Shown here in pieces: positions 50,155-62,429 of a stretch of 64,000 nucleotides of DNA. How positions within the stretch are numbered: position 1 is the stretch's first letter; every line of letters starts with the position of its first letter. The notes under the pieces were generated by a model. The model was not told where the DNA came from. It saw only the letters and a list, made by a program, of their open reading frames with translations, and did no database searches. The translations under genes and the position numbers were made by a program. The stretch is taken from positions 992,001-1,056,000 of the forward strand of contig JAGFBZ010000290.1 of NCBI GenBank assembly GCA_018398805.1, read 5' to 3'. The stretch comes from Hirundichthys speculiger (Eukaryota > Chordata > Actinopteri > Beloniformes > Exocoetidae).

Positions 50155-51440
50155 CTTTCACTAGCGTCTGTTATGTCAGATGTCTCTAGGCGCTTTACAG
50201 AGACCCAGAGCATGACCCCTGAGCAAATAGCATTAACTAGAATTATAATATTAAATCCAAATCAAGGATCATTGGAAGTAAAAAAAAAAAAAAAAAAAAA
50301 GCTCCCACAGTGAGTTAAAAAAAAAAAACCTTTAAGCCAAACAGTAGCATAAACAGATGCATAAACAGATGCAGGTAGCAGCACTGAGGTGAGATGGCCA
50401 GAGGACTAGGTCGCCGGTCATCCAAACCAGCCGGCACCTCGAAGACATCTACTCACACAGGTGGAGGTAAACGCTGGGATGGCCAGAGGATGGAACTGCA
50501 AGTCAGCATGCAACTCAGGAAACTCTGACCAGCAAACATATAGAAAGAAAATAGAAAAAAGGGGCAAAACAGCACAACAAACTACAGAAAAGAAAATGGA
50601 GCACAGTTACAGTTATGAAGGTGCTCCTAATTAATTATGAATGATCTGGAGGAGGAAAGGGAAGGAAAGGGGGAAGAGAAGTGAACACACCGCTCAGCAG
50701 ATCGTGTTGGCGTCCCCCTGCATAGCTATGATGAGGCTGTGATTAAGACGAGCCTACTCTAGTCTCCTATAGCTCCTATAGCCATAGCTATTAGCCCTTA
50801 CACACTATTGTTTAGACTAACTGTAGGCTTTACTAAACAAATGTTTTAATTTAGTTTTAAAGATGGAGGTGGTGTCAGCCTCCTGAACCCAAACTGGTAG
50901 CTGGTTCCATAAAAAAGGTGCCTGGTAGCAGAAGGCCCGTCCTCCAAACCTACTTTTAGATATTCTAGGAACGACGAGTAATCCTGCACTCTGAGAGCAG
51001 AGAGCTCTATTAGGAGCACAACATGCTATCAAGTGTTGTAGATAACGAGGAGCTAGGCTATTAAGGGCCTTATATGTGAGAAGCAGAATTTTAAACTCAA
51101 TTCGAAATTTAATGGGAAGCCAATGGAGGGAGGCTAACATGGGAGAGATGTGATCTTGCTTATGGATTCCTGTCAGCACCCTCGCTGCTGCATTCTGGAT
51201 CAGTTGGAGGCTATTCAGCGAGCTTTTCGGACATCCTGCTAACAGCACATTACAATAATCCAGTCTAGAACTGACAAACGCGTGGATTAATTTTTCAGCA
51301 TCATCCTGGGAGAGGATGCTCCTAATCTTGGTGATATTTCGGAGATAAAAAAAAAAAGGCTGTCTGTCAAACCTGATTAATATGCTGCTTAAATGACATA
51401 TCCTGGTCAAAAATGACTCCAAGGTTTGTGCTGGAAGCCA
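50155..51440 (-). pseudogene. 5'-truncated CR1/L2-type LINE, end of reverse-transcriptase ORF and 3'UTR
   Basis: The minus-strand frame 51422-50817 (201 codons) contains the typical end of a fish CR1/L2-clade LINE ORF2: AEKLIHAFVSSRLDYCN, then LQLIQNAAARVLTG, LASLHWLPIKFRIEFKILLL and a GGRAFCYQAPFLWNQLP block. These follow the reverse-transcriptase palm, which is itself missing, so the copy is 5'-truncated and dead. Downstream on the same strand the 3'UTR runs to a tail with TCTGTAAAGCGCCTAGAGAC (near 50190), typical of this group. It is not a host gene. The exact family (Rex1, L2 or Maui) is not resolved. Confidence 0.85.
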
Positions 51441-53986
51441 GCGTAAACCTAGTTAATCCTCATTACCTAATTTCCTCATTACCTAAAACAAATTAATATC
51501 TTCAGCAGAGGTATTCAATGTGTCTAGTTCATCTTTGCGCATAACTTTAATGTTCCAGCTCAATACTCATTTAAGAGACAGTACTCCTGTACACGAGTCT
51601 AAGCACTGTTCTCACAGATGATGCATGGCATATCATTCATAATAATGGTTATAATAGTGTGGAAGACATGTGGAAGCTAGTGGAAAATTTAACGGATGTA
51701 TCATTAAAAAAGACTAGTTTTATTTAAGTAGATATTAAACAGTTTAAGAATCAATATTATAAATGATGACGTCATACCTGAAGATAGCTGGGATGTGCTC
51801 CAGCAGACACCTATTCATGTGTATTGTTTAGTCACTTAATTAAGATACAAACAGAAAATACAGTGATAATTCTAAAGGTTGGTCAATTATTGGTGATTAA
51901 AAAAAATCTGCGTTGGACATAAAAAAAAATCCATATGAGTTGACCTCTCGATAATTTGTACATGAAATAAAATAACACACTGTTCAGAACAAACTGACTC
52001 CACAAGCAAACGTTAGTATTTAGTGAGACCTCTCTCAGACGTCGCATCAAGCACAGATTAAACTCTCTTTAACCTCTTTCTAACTAAGCCTTTGAGATTC
52101 ATGAGTATATCTCAGCAACTACAAGATGCATTTAAATATGTTTGGTATTGACATAAAGGCAACACATTTGAGATTACAGCAGAGCTAAACATATTACCAG
52201 GCCAGAATAAATGATGACTGAACACAGCAAAAAAAAAAAAAAATGATGATGATAATAGTAATAATGATAATGATAACAGAGTGCTTCTTTTGACAAAATA
52301 TGACACTTCCATTTTATATCAAATCGCAATTTAATCAACATTTTCTTAGAGTTTTTTTTTCAAGAGGATTGTTTAGACGTTGTCATTTTGACGTGTTTTG
52401 GCATACTGGTGTCATTGAGATTTTTCAGGTTCTCAACTATATACCTAATTTTTTTAAGCATATGCCAATAAACGTATTGTTTCCTTTCAAATATATATAA
52501 TCGATATAATTTTTGGTTTGTTTGTATCAGTTGAGCTCTTCAGGTAGGCGCGTTATATTCCTCCATGTTCCCCGGTTGCTCAGCTGTGGGAGTTCTTGCA
52601 AGGCCTTATCTCAGGAACAGCTTGAGCACCTCAGAAACTGACACCACTTCACAGATCTTCACAGAACCTTCACAGACAACACAGTCATGAGCAGCTCTCA
52701 GATCTATGTCACTTCAGGCATTATCAAATCAGAACAAAGATGAGGTGTTCGTTTGCAAGATGGCAGAATGGTATTGACTGTGTTTTCATACCACTGGAAT
52801 AAGATTTATGATAGCGAAACATCAAAGGTAAGACTACAGGTGGGTTCTTAGAAAGCAACATTGTTCTTTGTTGTTCTTCAGCTGCTGGCTCAGTGGACTC
52901 CAGTGAGAGTGGTGATTCTTATACACTTGCAATCTGTGTAGTCTTTGCTTTCATGTGATATGAGACATTTGGTTGTGGAACGTAGAAGCAGGTCACCCTG
53001 GCTCGCTGCTTCTCATCTAGTTACAATGTGTTCACCATAGTCACTCCTTAAGGAAGAGGAAACTGTCCCATACAGATCTTTGCCATGTTATTATTTAGGA
53101 TTATATTCTGATCAGGTTTAAGAGATTCAGGTTCTTGTAAATGAATTAAAATGTCACAACATTTTGATAAAGCAACAAGACTGGGGTGCTGAAGACCTTC
53201 GCACATTACTGATCATTTTCTCCATCATAGTAAAAGCTTTTGATTGTGCGCAGGAATAACAAAGATTTGCATCTGCCTCATCCATTTATTTCACATGAAA
53301 TTGATTTGTTGCACAATCACTGCAGGATACAGATGATGAAGGAGTAAACAGAGCGAAACTGAATTGTATGAATTTGACTTTTAATTGTAAAATGTAAAAT
53401 AAACAAGCCGGTGATTGCTGATCTTACTGGCTAGATATTATCCCACAAAAAAAAAAGAAAGATCTTATGTTCTTGGATTTCTTCCCTCACATTGTTCATG
53501 TTCATACTCTGAAAGTTTCTCTGTAGCAGAGAAAAAAAGAGTAAATCCTCGAAGTACTTTCTGCAACATTAGCACCACCCACACCCATAAACTTCAGTCC
53601 TTTATGTTAAATAATGAAAGACGAATTTACCATAAAAAGCAAAAATGTAAGATGACGTTTTTGACTGTTTATTCCCAAAGTCGATCAGATACTACAACTG
53701 CGTTACAATAAAATAATATTAAGTCTTAAACAACAGCAATGCTGGTTGTGGATGCTCTGTGGAGCTTTTGTGAATCACAGACTGCGCTAATGCTTTAAAT
53801 TTTTATTGTGAAATGCTGAAATATTAATATTGCCTTTAAGGGTACAATTCTGCCTGCCACATCACTGTGACAATTGTGTTGCTTACTCACAGATTAACTG
53901 AGACAAAAGTGGATGTCAAACTGTGATTAGAGATGCAGGATGTGGTCAAACACTGAAAAGCAAATTTATATATTTTTATATATTTT
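51441..53986. other. Intergenic, no gene seen
   Basis: AT-rich with a degenerate ATG/ATA repeat (52240-52280). No exon was recognised on either strand. Confidence 0.45.
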
Positions 53987-54204
53987 TATAATGAGTTTAA
54001 TTCAGGGCCACCTAGTGGCCCAGTGGTTAAGGCAGGCGGCCCATATACAGAGGCTACAGTCCTCGACGCAGCTGTTGCGGGCTCGACTCCCGGCCCATGT
54101 GATCCCCTGCTGCACCCCCCCCCCCCCCCCTTTTTTTTTGACTATCTTCACTGTCAATAAAGGCCACTAGTGCCAAAAAAATATATATATATAATGAGTC
54201 TAAT
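53987..54204 (+). mobile_element. tRNA-derived SINE with target-site duplication
   Basis: The element is 54002-54189. Pol III promoter boxes are visible: A box TGGCCCAGTGG (54016-54026) and B box GGGCTCGACTCC (54079-54090). The 3' part has a C16-T9 run and an A/AT-rich tail. It is flanked by 15-bp direct repeats TATAATGAGTYTAAT (53987-54001 and 54190-54204, one mismatch). Its head contains GGGCCAC, CTA, GTGGCCC, a near-palindrome similar to a CTCF core. Confidence 0.88.
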
Positions 54205-54871
54205 GCAACCCTAAAAACAGGTCAGATGCAAACTGTTTATTTCCACATGTTCTCTTACTGTTTTTATTTTCATTTAAAAGCTCATTGACAGTTTCTCCTG
54301 AACAGACTTAAGATAGGAGCTATACAGTCATTTATAGTGTTTATCCATCGACAGCTCTAATGGTTATTGCTGATGCATTCAGATATAACCCCACCCTCAA
54401 CAATCTGACTTACGTAACTGAAATACATTTTTCTTCCATTTCATCATTCAGTTTGATTCAATCCAGCTCCTTCAACACCTTAATTTGACCACATCAAACT
54501 ACTAAATGAATTGATCAATTGATAAATTGCCCCTTCATCCAGAGCAGAAATTGATATACAGTAGACTGTGGCACCAAAAACCTAAAGACATTTAGACCAC
54601 CCTGGCATAAGCCAGGATTGTGATTAATACATATACCATACAATGCCAATTTTTTTACCCTCTTATCTTATCCTTTTTTTTTTATCCTCTCACAGAAGTT
54701 ATACCCTTAATCATGGGTAAATTCCTTCCCAGACTCTTCAGAGGGGGTTGGGATTTGCCGGGTGAGAGCATGGTGCACACACACAAAATATTTTTGCCTG
54801 AGGTATAATGGAGTGGAGGTCAGCTGGTCTCAAGACAAAGTGAAGTAGGAATCAGGAGTATTTATCCTGAG
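54205..54871. other. Intergenic, tyr far-upstream region
   Basis: AT-rich. No exon or repeat was recognised. Confidence 0.45.
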
Positions 54872-54877
54872 CATGTG
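54872..54877 (+). promoter_or_regulatory. E-box CATGTG, possible MITF site upstream of tyr
   Basis: CATGTGA (TCACATG on the other strand) lies about 475 bp before the tyr ATG. Melanocyte genes are driven by MITF at CATGTG boxes of this kind; the mammalian TYR M-box is closer to the start. A six-base match is weak evidence by itself. Confidence 0.25.
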
Positions 54878-54900
54878 ATGCTCATATTAGTGTGAGTGTG

Positions 54901-54928
54901 AGAGAGAGAGAGAGAGTGAGAGAGAGAG
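54901..54928. repeat. (GA)n microsatellite
   Basis: A GA run with one interruption, upstream of tyr. Confidence 0.9.
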
Positions 54929-55351
54929 TACTGCATGCATGAGATCATAGACTTTTTCAAAGGACAGCCCCCAAAACGGCTCAATGAATTGGGAAAGAAC
55001 AGAGGACTGTTGGCTGGGTGTATGAGAGAGGGGATGTAGGGTCGGTGGCTGTTCAGATGGTAGTTTAGAGATGCAGCAAGTTTCAAAACCCTGCTAAAAT
55101 TAGGCATTGGTATCAAAAATTCCGCTTGTTTCCACTTGTTTTTCCACTTACAACAGAAGCCATCTCCCAACAAATTTTGTTTTTAAGTTTTTTCTTCTTT
55201 TTATCTTTTTGTCACTAACTAGAACTAAGTTTGTGGCTGTGAACCGACTAATCTGCGCTGCTTTAGCTACATCTACCATAGTCAGCTGCACTGTCTCAGA
55301 GGGCACCACTTTTTCAACAGGTGAAGACTGAAGCAGCTCCGACTTTTCACC

Positions 55352-56179
55352 ATGAGAAGCGTGTATCTTTCTCTTGTTCTGCTGCAGCTCGTTTGGATTT
55401 GTTCAGGTCAGTTTCCTCGCCCATGTGCCAACTCAGAAGGACTGCGAACCAAAGAGTGCTGTCCAGTGTGGGATGGAGACGGCTCACCCTGCGGAGCCCT
55501 GTCAGGCCGTGGATTCTGTACAGAGGTGCTGGTGTCCGAAGAGCCCAATGGGCCACAGTACCCGCACAGCGGGATTGATGACAGAGAGCGCTGGCCTTTG
55601 GCTTTCTTCAACCGGACATGTAGGTGTGCTGGAAACTATGGAGGGTTCAACTGTGGCGAGTGCAGGTTTGGTTACTGGGGCGCAAACTGTGCTGAATACA
55701 GAGAGTCAGTGCGCAGGAACATCATGACCCTGTCAACAGATGAGCAGCAGAAGTTTATTTCTTATCTCAACCTGGCTAAAAACACCATCAGCCCTGATTA
55801 CGTCATCAGCACAGCAACAAGAGCAGAGATGGGTGAAAATGGTGAGAACCCCATGTTCTCCGATATCAACAGCTATGACCTGTTCGTCTGGATACACTAC
55901 TATGTGTCCAGAGACACCTTCTTAGGGGGTCCAGGGAACGTATGGAGAGACATCGACTTTGCTCATGAATCTGCAGCATTTCTGCCCTGGCATAGAGTCT
56001 TCCTGCTTCACTGGGAGAATGAGATAAGGAAGCTGACAGGAGACTTTAACTTCACCATCCCATACTGGGACTGGAGGGGTGCCCAGTCCTGTGAGGTGTG
56101 CACCGATGCTCTGATGGGTGGACGCAGCTCCTTCAATCCTAACCTCATCAGTCCTGCCTCTGTCTTCTCCTCATGGAAG
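55352..56179 (+). CDS. tyr: tyr exon 1 (start, signal peptide, copper A site)
   Basis: An 828-nt coding part, residues 1-276. The ATG at 55352 opens [19 protein letters not shown], a signal peptide, then QFPRPC as in other tyrosinases. All copper A ligands are here (WIHYYV, DFAHES and PWHRVF), as is the PYWDW motif. It ends SSWK before donor GTAAGG. The open frame runs on five codons into the intron, which is not coding. Confidence 0.97.
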
Positions 56180-59132
56180 GTAAGGAAAATTGTCTGACTC
56201 TGAAAACATGCATGCTTATTAGCAAATCTTCCTTATCCCTTCATGAGACATTAAAGTTCACTTCCTCAAAAAAAAAAAAAAAAACAAAGCCCCTTTTCTT
56301 TCTCTTTCAGACTGCAGTTTTTCTTTAATATTTGTCCTTATAATCGAATCAAATAATTTCTTTTGAAGTGCCACTATTTATTTTGTTTTTAATAATTTAT
56401 CTTCAATTGATCGCGAAAACACGTAAAGTGGGATAAACTTGTACTCAGGTAGATCTGTTGTCACATTCAAAAAATTGTACTAAAGAAACCTCAGAGAAAT
56501 CAGTCAGAAATCTTTGTGTCTTGAACTCTAACCAACACTAATTTCCTGCTGAGGGTTTGGCAACTTTTAATTTGTCCAAGCATCTTCTGAACCTGGGCCT
56601 GATCTGTTGTCCAACTGAGTAAATATTTTAGTTAATTTTACCTTAAATTGAAGTTTGATCAGAGCCTACGCACTCTATAGCTACAGTAGATTGAGAAACG
56701 TGCGTCGTGTGTCTTTGTTTGTGTAGGTGATCTGCACCCAGCCAGACGAGTACAACAACCGAGAGGCTTTGTGCAACGCCACCGCAGAGGGCCCGCTGTT
56801 GCGTAACCCTGGAAACCATGATCCAAACCGCGTGCCACGGCTCCCAACAAGAGCTGATGTGGATTTCACTGTAGGCCTCCCCGAGTACGAGACAGGAACC
56901 ATGGACCGATTCACCAACCGGAGCTTTAGAAATGTCTTAGAGGGTACGCGCACACACTTTCTCCAACAGTTTTTGTGCTGCTTCATCACTGATCTAACTC
57001 CTGATTTACAAGCAAGACAATACCATCAAGAAATCCAAGCAGTTGCTGTTTATTGATTGTGAACTTGAAGATTATGAGAAGTGGGTAAAAGCTGCAGTGT
57101 GGGAATCACTAGGAGCTTCCAGGTTTGCATACCCCATGAGTTAAAAAAAAAAAAAAGGCAGAGGGGAAGGAGAAGAAAAGAGGAAGGAGGCAGGGGCTTG
57201 GGAAACAAGCACCAACAGGTTTGCAGGACATGGGATGGGGAGTGTTTAGTGTTGTGGTGATCCTGGACTTAATGGGCTTCATTTAGTGAATGAACATCAA
57301 CTGTTTTGATTTACACAATAAAATTTACATTCGAGTAAACCCATAAACAATGACATGTAAACCCAAACTTGAAGAAACGGCATATATGCTTGTAACTAAA
57401 ACAGGTATGTTTCTTTTTTTTTTTTGCATGAGCATAACAGATATATTTCCTTGTTTTAGAAAAGCTATTTTTCAATTTCTCGGTATCTGCTTGGTATTAT
57501 CAGAAATTCTTTCCACAAGCATTCCATAGAGACAGACAGTTATTGTAAATATTCATTTCCAAACCCAGTTCTTCCACTATTCAAAAATAGTTGATAGATA
57601 GTTAACAAATATGTAAGATATTGGGCATTTTTATTCAGTTTCAATTTTTTTCTGATGTGTGAAACAGTACTTGAACTATTAAAGGTATTCCACCCAACTC
57701 TGCTGAATCTTCAAGCCTTTTTTAAAAACATTAACTTGTTGTCCGTAAGTACTCAGGACGTAAAGTCAGAGACTTTACTCTGATCATTTATAGGTTTATA
57801 TTTGTGATCTATATTCTTCAGGGTTAGTTTTAAAAAAAAAAGGAAAAAGAAAAGAAAAAACTTTTTTTTGCCACATGCTCCATTTTAGGTCCTGTTTCTT
57901 TACATCTTCTCTTCTGAAAGGTCTACCTGTCAGACGTTACATCATGTATTGGTGTTAGTGATGTAGATGTGTAGCAGAAAAAAGACCTGCCACTAACGAG
58001 GCCTGTCAGACCAGTGTCTCCTGTGGAAAACAATAACCCCTTGTGGAGTGATGTTCAGTAAATTTGCACACATTCATATGCACAAAAAGCAGGAACCTTC
58101 TGAATAGATATTACTAAACTCACCGTTTTATCCAGGCAAATAACCCTTATCCTCTGTCTAGAGTTCCTCCTGCTTTGCTTGTTATTTTCCCATCCTTTTG
58201 TCTCCACTTAAGTAATTGTCACTGTTACTTTTACTCTTACCACACATCTGCAGGTTTTGCAAGTCCAGAAACAGGCATGGCGGTGCCAGGACAGAGCACT
58301 ATGCACAACGCCCTGCACGTCTTCATGAACGGCTCCATGTCCCAGGTCCAAGGTTCTGCCAATGACCCTATATTCCTGCTCCACCATGCTTTCATCGACA
58401 GGTAAGACACGCACAACACTCCCTTAGAGGCCCCTAATATGACAGTAAAAACCCAGGACACATTCAGTCGTAGAAAAGATGAGTGGAAGGACACAAGAAG
58501 AACATGAGAGAAAGTCGTGGGAAAGAGAATAATTTATTGGTCTTTTCTATGCTATTTTAATCACACTGTCACTTTCTGCTTTTGTTCATCCATTTATGTC
58601 TCATGCAGCATCTATGAGCGCTGGCTCAGAACGCACCAGCCTCTCAGGATCAGCTACCCACGTTCCAATGCCCCGATTGGCCACAATGACGGCTACTACA
58701 TGGTACCCTTCCTGCCACTCTATAGAAACGGAGACTATTTCCTGTCCAACAAGGCTCTAGGATATGAGTACGCCTACCTGTTGGACCCGGGTCAGTGCGT
58801 AACTGCATGCATGTCCACTGGTTTTGAGTTTTTGTAACTTTTCTCTTTGCGTAACACCATCTTATCCCATCTGTCTGACCACAGGCCAGAGATTTGTGCA
58901 GGAGGTCCTGACGCCCTACCTCCAGCAGGCACAACAGATCTGGCAGTGGCTACTCGGAGCCGGGATCCTTGGAGCTTTGATTGCTATACTCTTCGCTCTA
59001 CTGGTTGTTTTTTCTAGAAGGAAGTGGAGGCGTAACCAGAGGAAGAAGAGGGCATCGAGCTACGGCGAGAGACAGCCACTGCTGCACAGCAGCTCAGAAG
59101 AAGGTTCATCATCGTATCAGACCACACTTTAA
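55352..59132 (+). CDS. tyr: Tyrosinase, complete five-exon gene
   Basis: A type-3 copper monooxygenase that oxidises tyrosine and DOPA to dopaquinone, the rate-limiting step of melanin synthesis in melanosomes. CDS: join of 55352-56179, 56727-56943, 58254-58401, 58609-58790 and 58885-59132; 540 codons, all GT-AG, frame intact. Exons 2-4 are 217, 148 and 182 nt, which I recall as the same sizes as in human TYR. Signal peptide about 1-19, EGF-like cysteine-rich part about 24-113, copper A histidines H182, H205 and H214, copper B histidines H366, H370 and H393. N-glycosylation sequons include N87, N233, N293, N340 and N374. One membrane helix spans about 481-501, with a basic stop-transfer and a dileucine sorting signal ERQPLL (520-525). 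The residue matching human Cys321 is Thr324. It sits head to head with grm5. Whether it is tyra or tyrb is not decided. Confidence 0.97.
56180..56726 (+). other. tyr: tyr intron 1
   Basis: A 547-bp phase-0 intron, GTAAGG to TTTGTGTAG. It has an A run near 56269-56284 and nothing else notable. Confidence 0.9.
56727..56943 (+). CDS. tyr: tyr exon 2
   Basis: 217 nt, residues 277-348 and the first base of Gly349. It reads [19 protein letters not shown] and later FRNVLEG before donor GTACGC. The family position of human Cys321 is a threonine here (DVDFTVGL). Confidence 0.96.
56944..58253 (+). other. tyr: tyr intron 2
   Basis: A 1310-bp phase-1 intron, GTACGC to CATCTGCAG. It contains A and T runs (57139-57153, 57415-57425 and around 57830-57870). 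No other feature was recognised. Confidence 0.9.
58254..58401 (+). CDS. tyr: tyr exon 3 (copper B site)
   Basis: 148 nt, residues 349-397 plus two bases of Ser398. It carries all three copper B histidines: H366 and H370 in [12 protein letters not shown], and H393 in FLLHHAF. Donor GTAAGA. Confidence 0.97.
58402..58608 (+). other. tyr: tyr intron 3
   Basis: A 207-bp phase-2 intron, GTAAGA to TCATGCAG. Confidence 0.92.
58609..58790 (+). CDS. tyr: tyr exon 4
   Basis: 182 nt, finishing Ser398 and coding to the first base of Gly459. It contains the APIGHN and [15 protein letters not shown] blocks, and a tyrosine-rich YEYAYL near the end. Donor GTCAGT is slightly weak. Confidence 0.96.
58791..58884 (+). 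other. tyr: tyr intron 4
   Basis: A 94-bp phase-1 intron, GTCAGT to TGACCACAG, near the lower size limit for efficient splicing in vertebrates. Confidence 0.9.
58885..59132 (+). CDS. tyr: tyr exon 5 (membrane anchor, cytoplasmic tail)
   Basis: 248 nt, ending at TAA 59130-59132. It encodes a juxtamembrane helix (QQAQQIWQW), the membrane span, RRKWRR, and a tail with ERQPLL and a serine-rich end. The sorting signal targets the protein to melanosomes in this family. Confidence 0.95.
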
Positions 59133-59270
59133 CGCTCACAGATCCTCTCCGCACAGCTGTATATTCATGTCAAAACAGTTTAGGATGCCTTCCAATGAAT
59201 GAGATGAATCTCGACACAATTCCATCGATGCCATTCATTTCCTATAATAAATTTGATTCAGACGTTAAAC
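59133..59270 (+). terminator. tyr: tyr 3'UTR with poly(A) signal
   Basis: AATAAA lies at 59246-59251, about 114 nt past the stop. The 3'UTR would be short. Later AATAAA-like words exist, so longer forms are possible. Confidence 0.6.
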
Positions 59271-59517
59271 AATAGATGCAGGCACAGTTAACCCAGTGAA
59301 GCACCTTTAATCATCGCAAAACACCTATTTTTCCATCCTCAGCACATCTAGCAGACGGCTGTGTGCACTATCTTTGAGATATGTGCCTCCTAAACAGTTT
59401 ACATTAATTTATTTGAATACTTGGTAGGAGTGTTGAAAAATGTCTTAACAGATTCAATCACAGGTTATTTTAAAAAACAACAAAAAAACACCTGTATTTG
59501 TGGTGTTTTACAGCCAT
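59271..59517. other. Intergenic, downstream of tyr
   Basis: No gene or repeat recognised. Confidence 0.45.
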
Positions 59518-59797
59518 TTAAAGGGGACATATTATGGGGGAAAAACACTTTTCTAAGCTTCACAGCATATGTCTAAAATGACAACCACTTAAAAGCTGCG
59601 CAGCTTTGGGCTACCCAGAGCCAGTTTCAGGGGGACACCCCCTAAAACCAGCTGCTATGAACAGAGGTGGGGTGGCATGGTTATAAACTGTTTTTATACT
59701 GTATCTCTGTGGTATTTTGGTCAAAGCATATTACATACATGTCATTAATACCTCAGGAAACTGTCGAGATAAAAGAGGCATAATATGTCTCCTTTAA
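59518..59797. mobile_element. TTAA-flanked MITE
   Basis: A 280-bp element with TTAAAGGGGACATATTATG at the left (59518-59536) and CATAATATGTCTCCTTTAA at the right (59779-59797), inverted repeats with one mismatch and with TTAA at both ends. A TTAA duplication would suit a piggyBac-type origin, but this could also be part of the terminal repeat. No transposase. Confidence 0.85.
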
Positions 59798-62429
59798 TGT
59801 TAAGGACAACGTAGACAAAGCTGCGGGGGCAGGGACCCAGCTTCAGAATGATATCCCTGTTATACTCAATGTACAGCACATTCAGCAGTAACACAAAACA
59901 AGTATAGCTGAGAGACACACACAAACAAACTAACACAAATACTGAACCATTTGGATTTCATAATCACTCTGCAACACATGTTGTGTTAACGTAATACAGA
60001 AACTGCAGTTTGTATCTTCTTCAGAATACAACAGTGAACTTCAGTGACTGTCAGACTGAAATACTCACAATGGGAATTACCTGTCCAACTATTTTGCAAT
60101 TTGCATTTTATTGCAATTTATTTACTCAGCAGTCACTGACATGACCTTTGTTTCAATCAGAAAAACTGTGATCTGATTTCTTCCTTGACTACTCACTGGC
60201 CCAAACAGAGCCGCGTTCTGTGTAATTTATTAAAATGCTTTATTACACCTTATTTAAGAGTATTTCAGTTTACAATGCAGTAATTCAGTTTCCAGGTTTA
60301 AGCTCCCAAGTTGGACAGTGTTTGAACTTCAGATGAATCGAAACAGTAAATCATTTAATGTCATGTTTGGCACTGGTTGGAGATTGTTGGAGGCACTTTA
60401 TTTGGGACATACCAAAAGCAAAAAAAAAAGTTATATGTCTAAAGGAAATGAGGCCCAAGCTGCATTTCCTAATGCAATTTTAATGATCATGATTCTTCTG
60501 AAGTAAAACTCTTGTAGTTAGAAAGGAAAATATATGACTTTCCACAGACTCTCTTAGCAACGCCAACACTCGATCTCTAAAAACTCTCCTGGTGTGTTAG
60601 CTGTGATGCTAAATGACCAGTGTCACATGTCTGTGATCAAGAAACCTTAGACATGATCACTAAGATGAATCATTAAAATGTGTTGAATTAAACTCAAACC
60701 TGATTGGAAACTTTGACTTTTTTTTTCTTTTGTTATTTATGCCAGAACATCAATTAAACTGGTTTCACCTGAACAATCCCTTTTTTAAAACTTAAAGAAA
60801 AAGTTTTGCATTTTACATTCATGGCAGCAAAAATCAGCAAAAAAAAAAAAATGCTGAATTCATGGCAACAGACAATTCACATTACAACTATTTTTGGCTC
60901 ATGAGAATCAAATTTGAACCAAGCTGGTGTCTTTTTTAAGTGTTTCACAAATACATAGTAGGTCCCATGAATGTCATTAAACACTCTCATTTCACAAAAT
61001 AATGCTTCACAATTTAGGGTTATGAGTTTAAATAATGCATTTAATCAAGATACAATAAATAGAAAATCTCTTTTCGTCCATATTTTTTTTGCCTTGTTCT
61101 TATCAAACAAGATAATGATGTAAGTAAACATACAATTTGACACTGACATGTATTTTTTTAAGTTACATAGTTACAATGGGTGATAATTAGAGTGTTTCAT
61201 TACAAAATCAGAAATGTGACGATTATTTTCATAGATGTGGTGACAAGAAAAAAAAGATTCACAATAACTTGGATTTTCGTCGCTGTCCTCAGTTTCATCA
61301 GTAACTGTATTCTGTGACTATACAGTACATCCAAATACTCACACCTGGACAAATTGCCAAAGCTGTAGAAGTTTGACTTCACCTCTACAATATAATAATT
61401 ATCAATAAAGTGGTAGTGGTGGCGGAGGGGTAAATACTGATTTTTTTTTGTATATCGCAAAACTGGTTCACAGAGAAGCAACAAAACAGAACAACAGTAT
61501 TATTTGAACTCTGTCTTTCCTTCTCTCCTTCATGCTTTTTAAAGGAAAGAGCCTCAGGTTCCAACAAGTGAAAATCTCCTGGAAGAGTCACACGCTTGAC
61601 TTTGTCTCCAAGCTATGTCAAATATGTAGGAGTTTATGTGAAATTTCCCTTCGAGGTGCCTAAAAATCTGAGTGTTGAATGGGACATAATCCAACACCAA
61701 ACAATCTATGAAGAGCTTCACTGATCTAGAGGTGAAGTGAGGTTGAGACTGCATTTAGAAGAAAAGACAACAGTGTAACAGAGATTAATGGTAATAAAGC
61801 AAATATCTCATCACAGAAAAATGCCATAAAACTGTATTTTTAATGCCCTGTGTAGTAACAGATCATTCATTTAATCATTTTTTGGCAACTGTAGAGCAAA
61901 AGATAATTCTTTGGTGGCACTGACTCATGTCTTGGCTTTATATCCAAAATATTAATATTATAACATCAGTACAAGAACTTTTAAATTTTCAAGAGATATG
62001 TAAAGGTTAAATGAAGTTCATCTGTCTGACACTAAACTGGCACCTGGTAGTTACAGCAAAACACAGATTTGTGTCTCTCTGTTTAGCATTTTAGTCCTTG
62101 TTACTTAATAGGGACGTAAAACAAGAAAACATTTTTTCTGTGCTATGAAGGAAATACAAATGTGTTCAAAATAATTGGGTTTTAAAAGGTGAGTAAAGCC
62201 CAAAATCTATATAATAGCTTTATTTCTTTTCCAAAAACACAAATGCACTGGGAACACCTGCAAATTCTATTCCAATTCAAACAAGAAAAAATGATCAAAT
62301 TTTGGTATGACTTAACAGTGAGTGAAGAAAACAGAATATTAGCCCATTAAAAAACTGCAGTGCGTGGCTCAGTTAGTGAGGTCATGGTGTCAAACAGATG
62401 ACCCTTCTCTAAAGATGGAGGCAGCAAAT
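59798..62429. other. Intergenic, no gene seen
   Basis: AT-rich with short A and T runs. I looked for NOX4-like exons, since NOX4 follows TYR in mammals, and recognised none. Confidence 0.45.

Noticed and set aside
49842..50213. A 123-codon minus-strand open frame in GC-rich sequence
   Set aside because: Its start lies in the LINE 3'UTR tail (CTGTAAAGCGCC motif) and the rest has no family; judged chimeric and non-coding.
50817..51422. A 201-codon minus-strand open frame, the second longest in the window
   Set aside because: Its sequence is the C-terminal part of a CR1/L2-type LINE protein, not a host gene.
55353..55727. Alternative open frames overlapping tyr exon 1 on both strands
   Set aside because: Shadows of the GC-rich tyr coding sequence; the tyr frame carries all family motifs.
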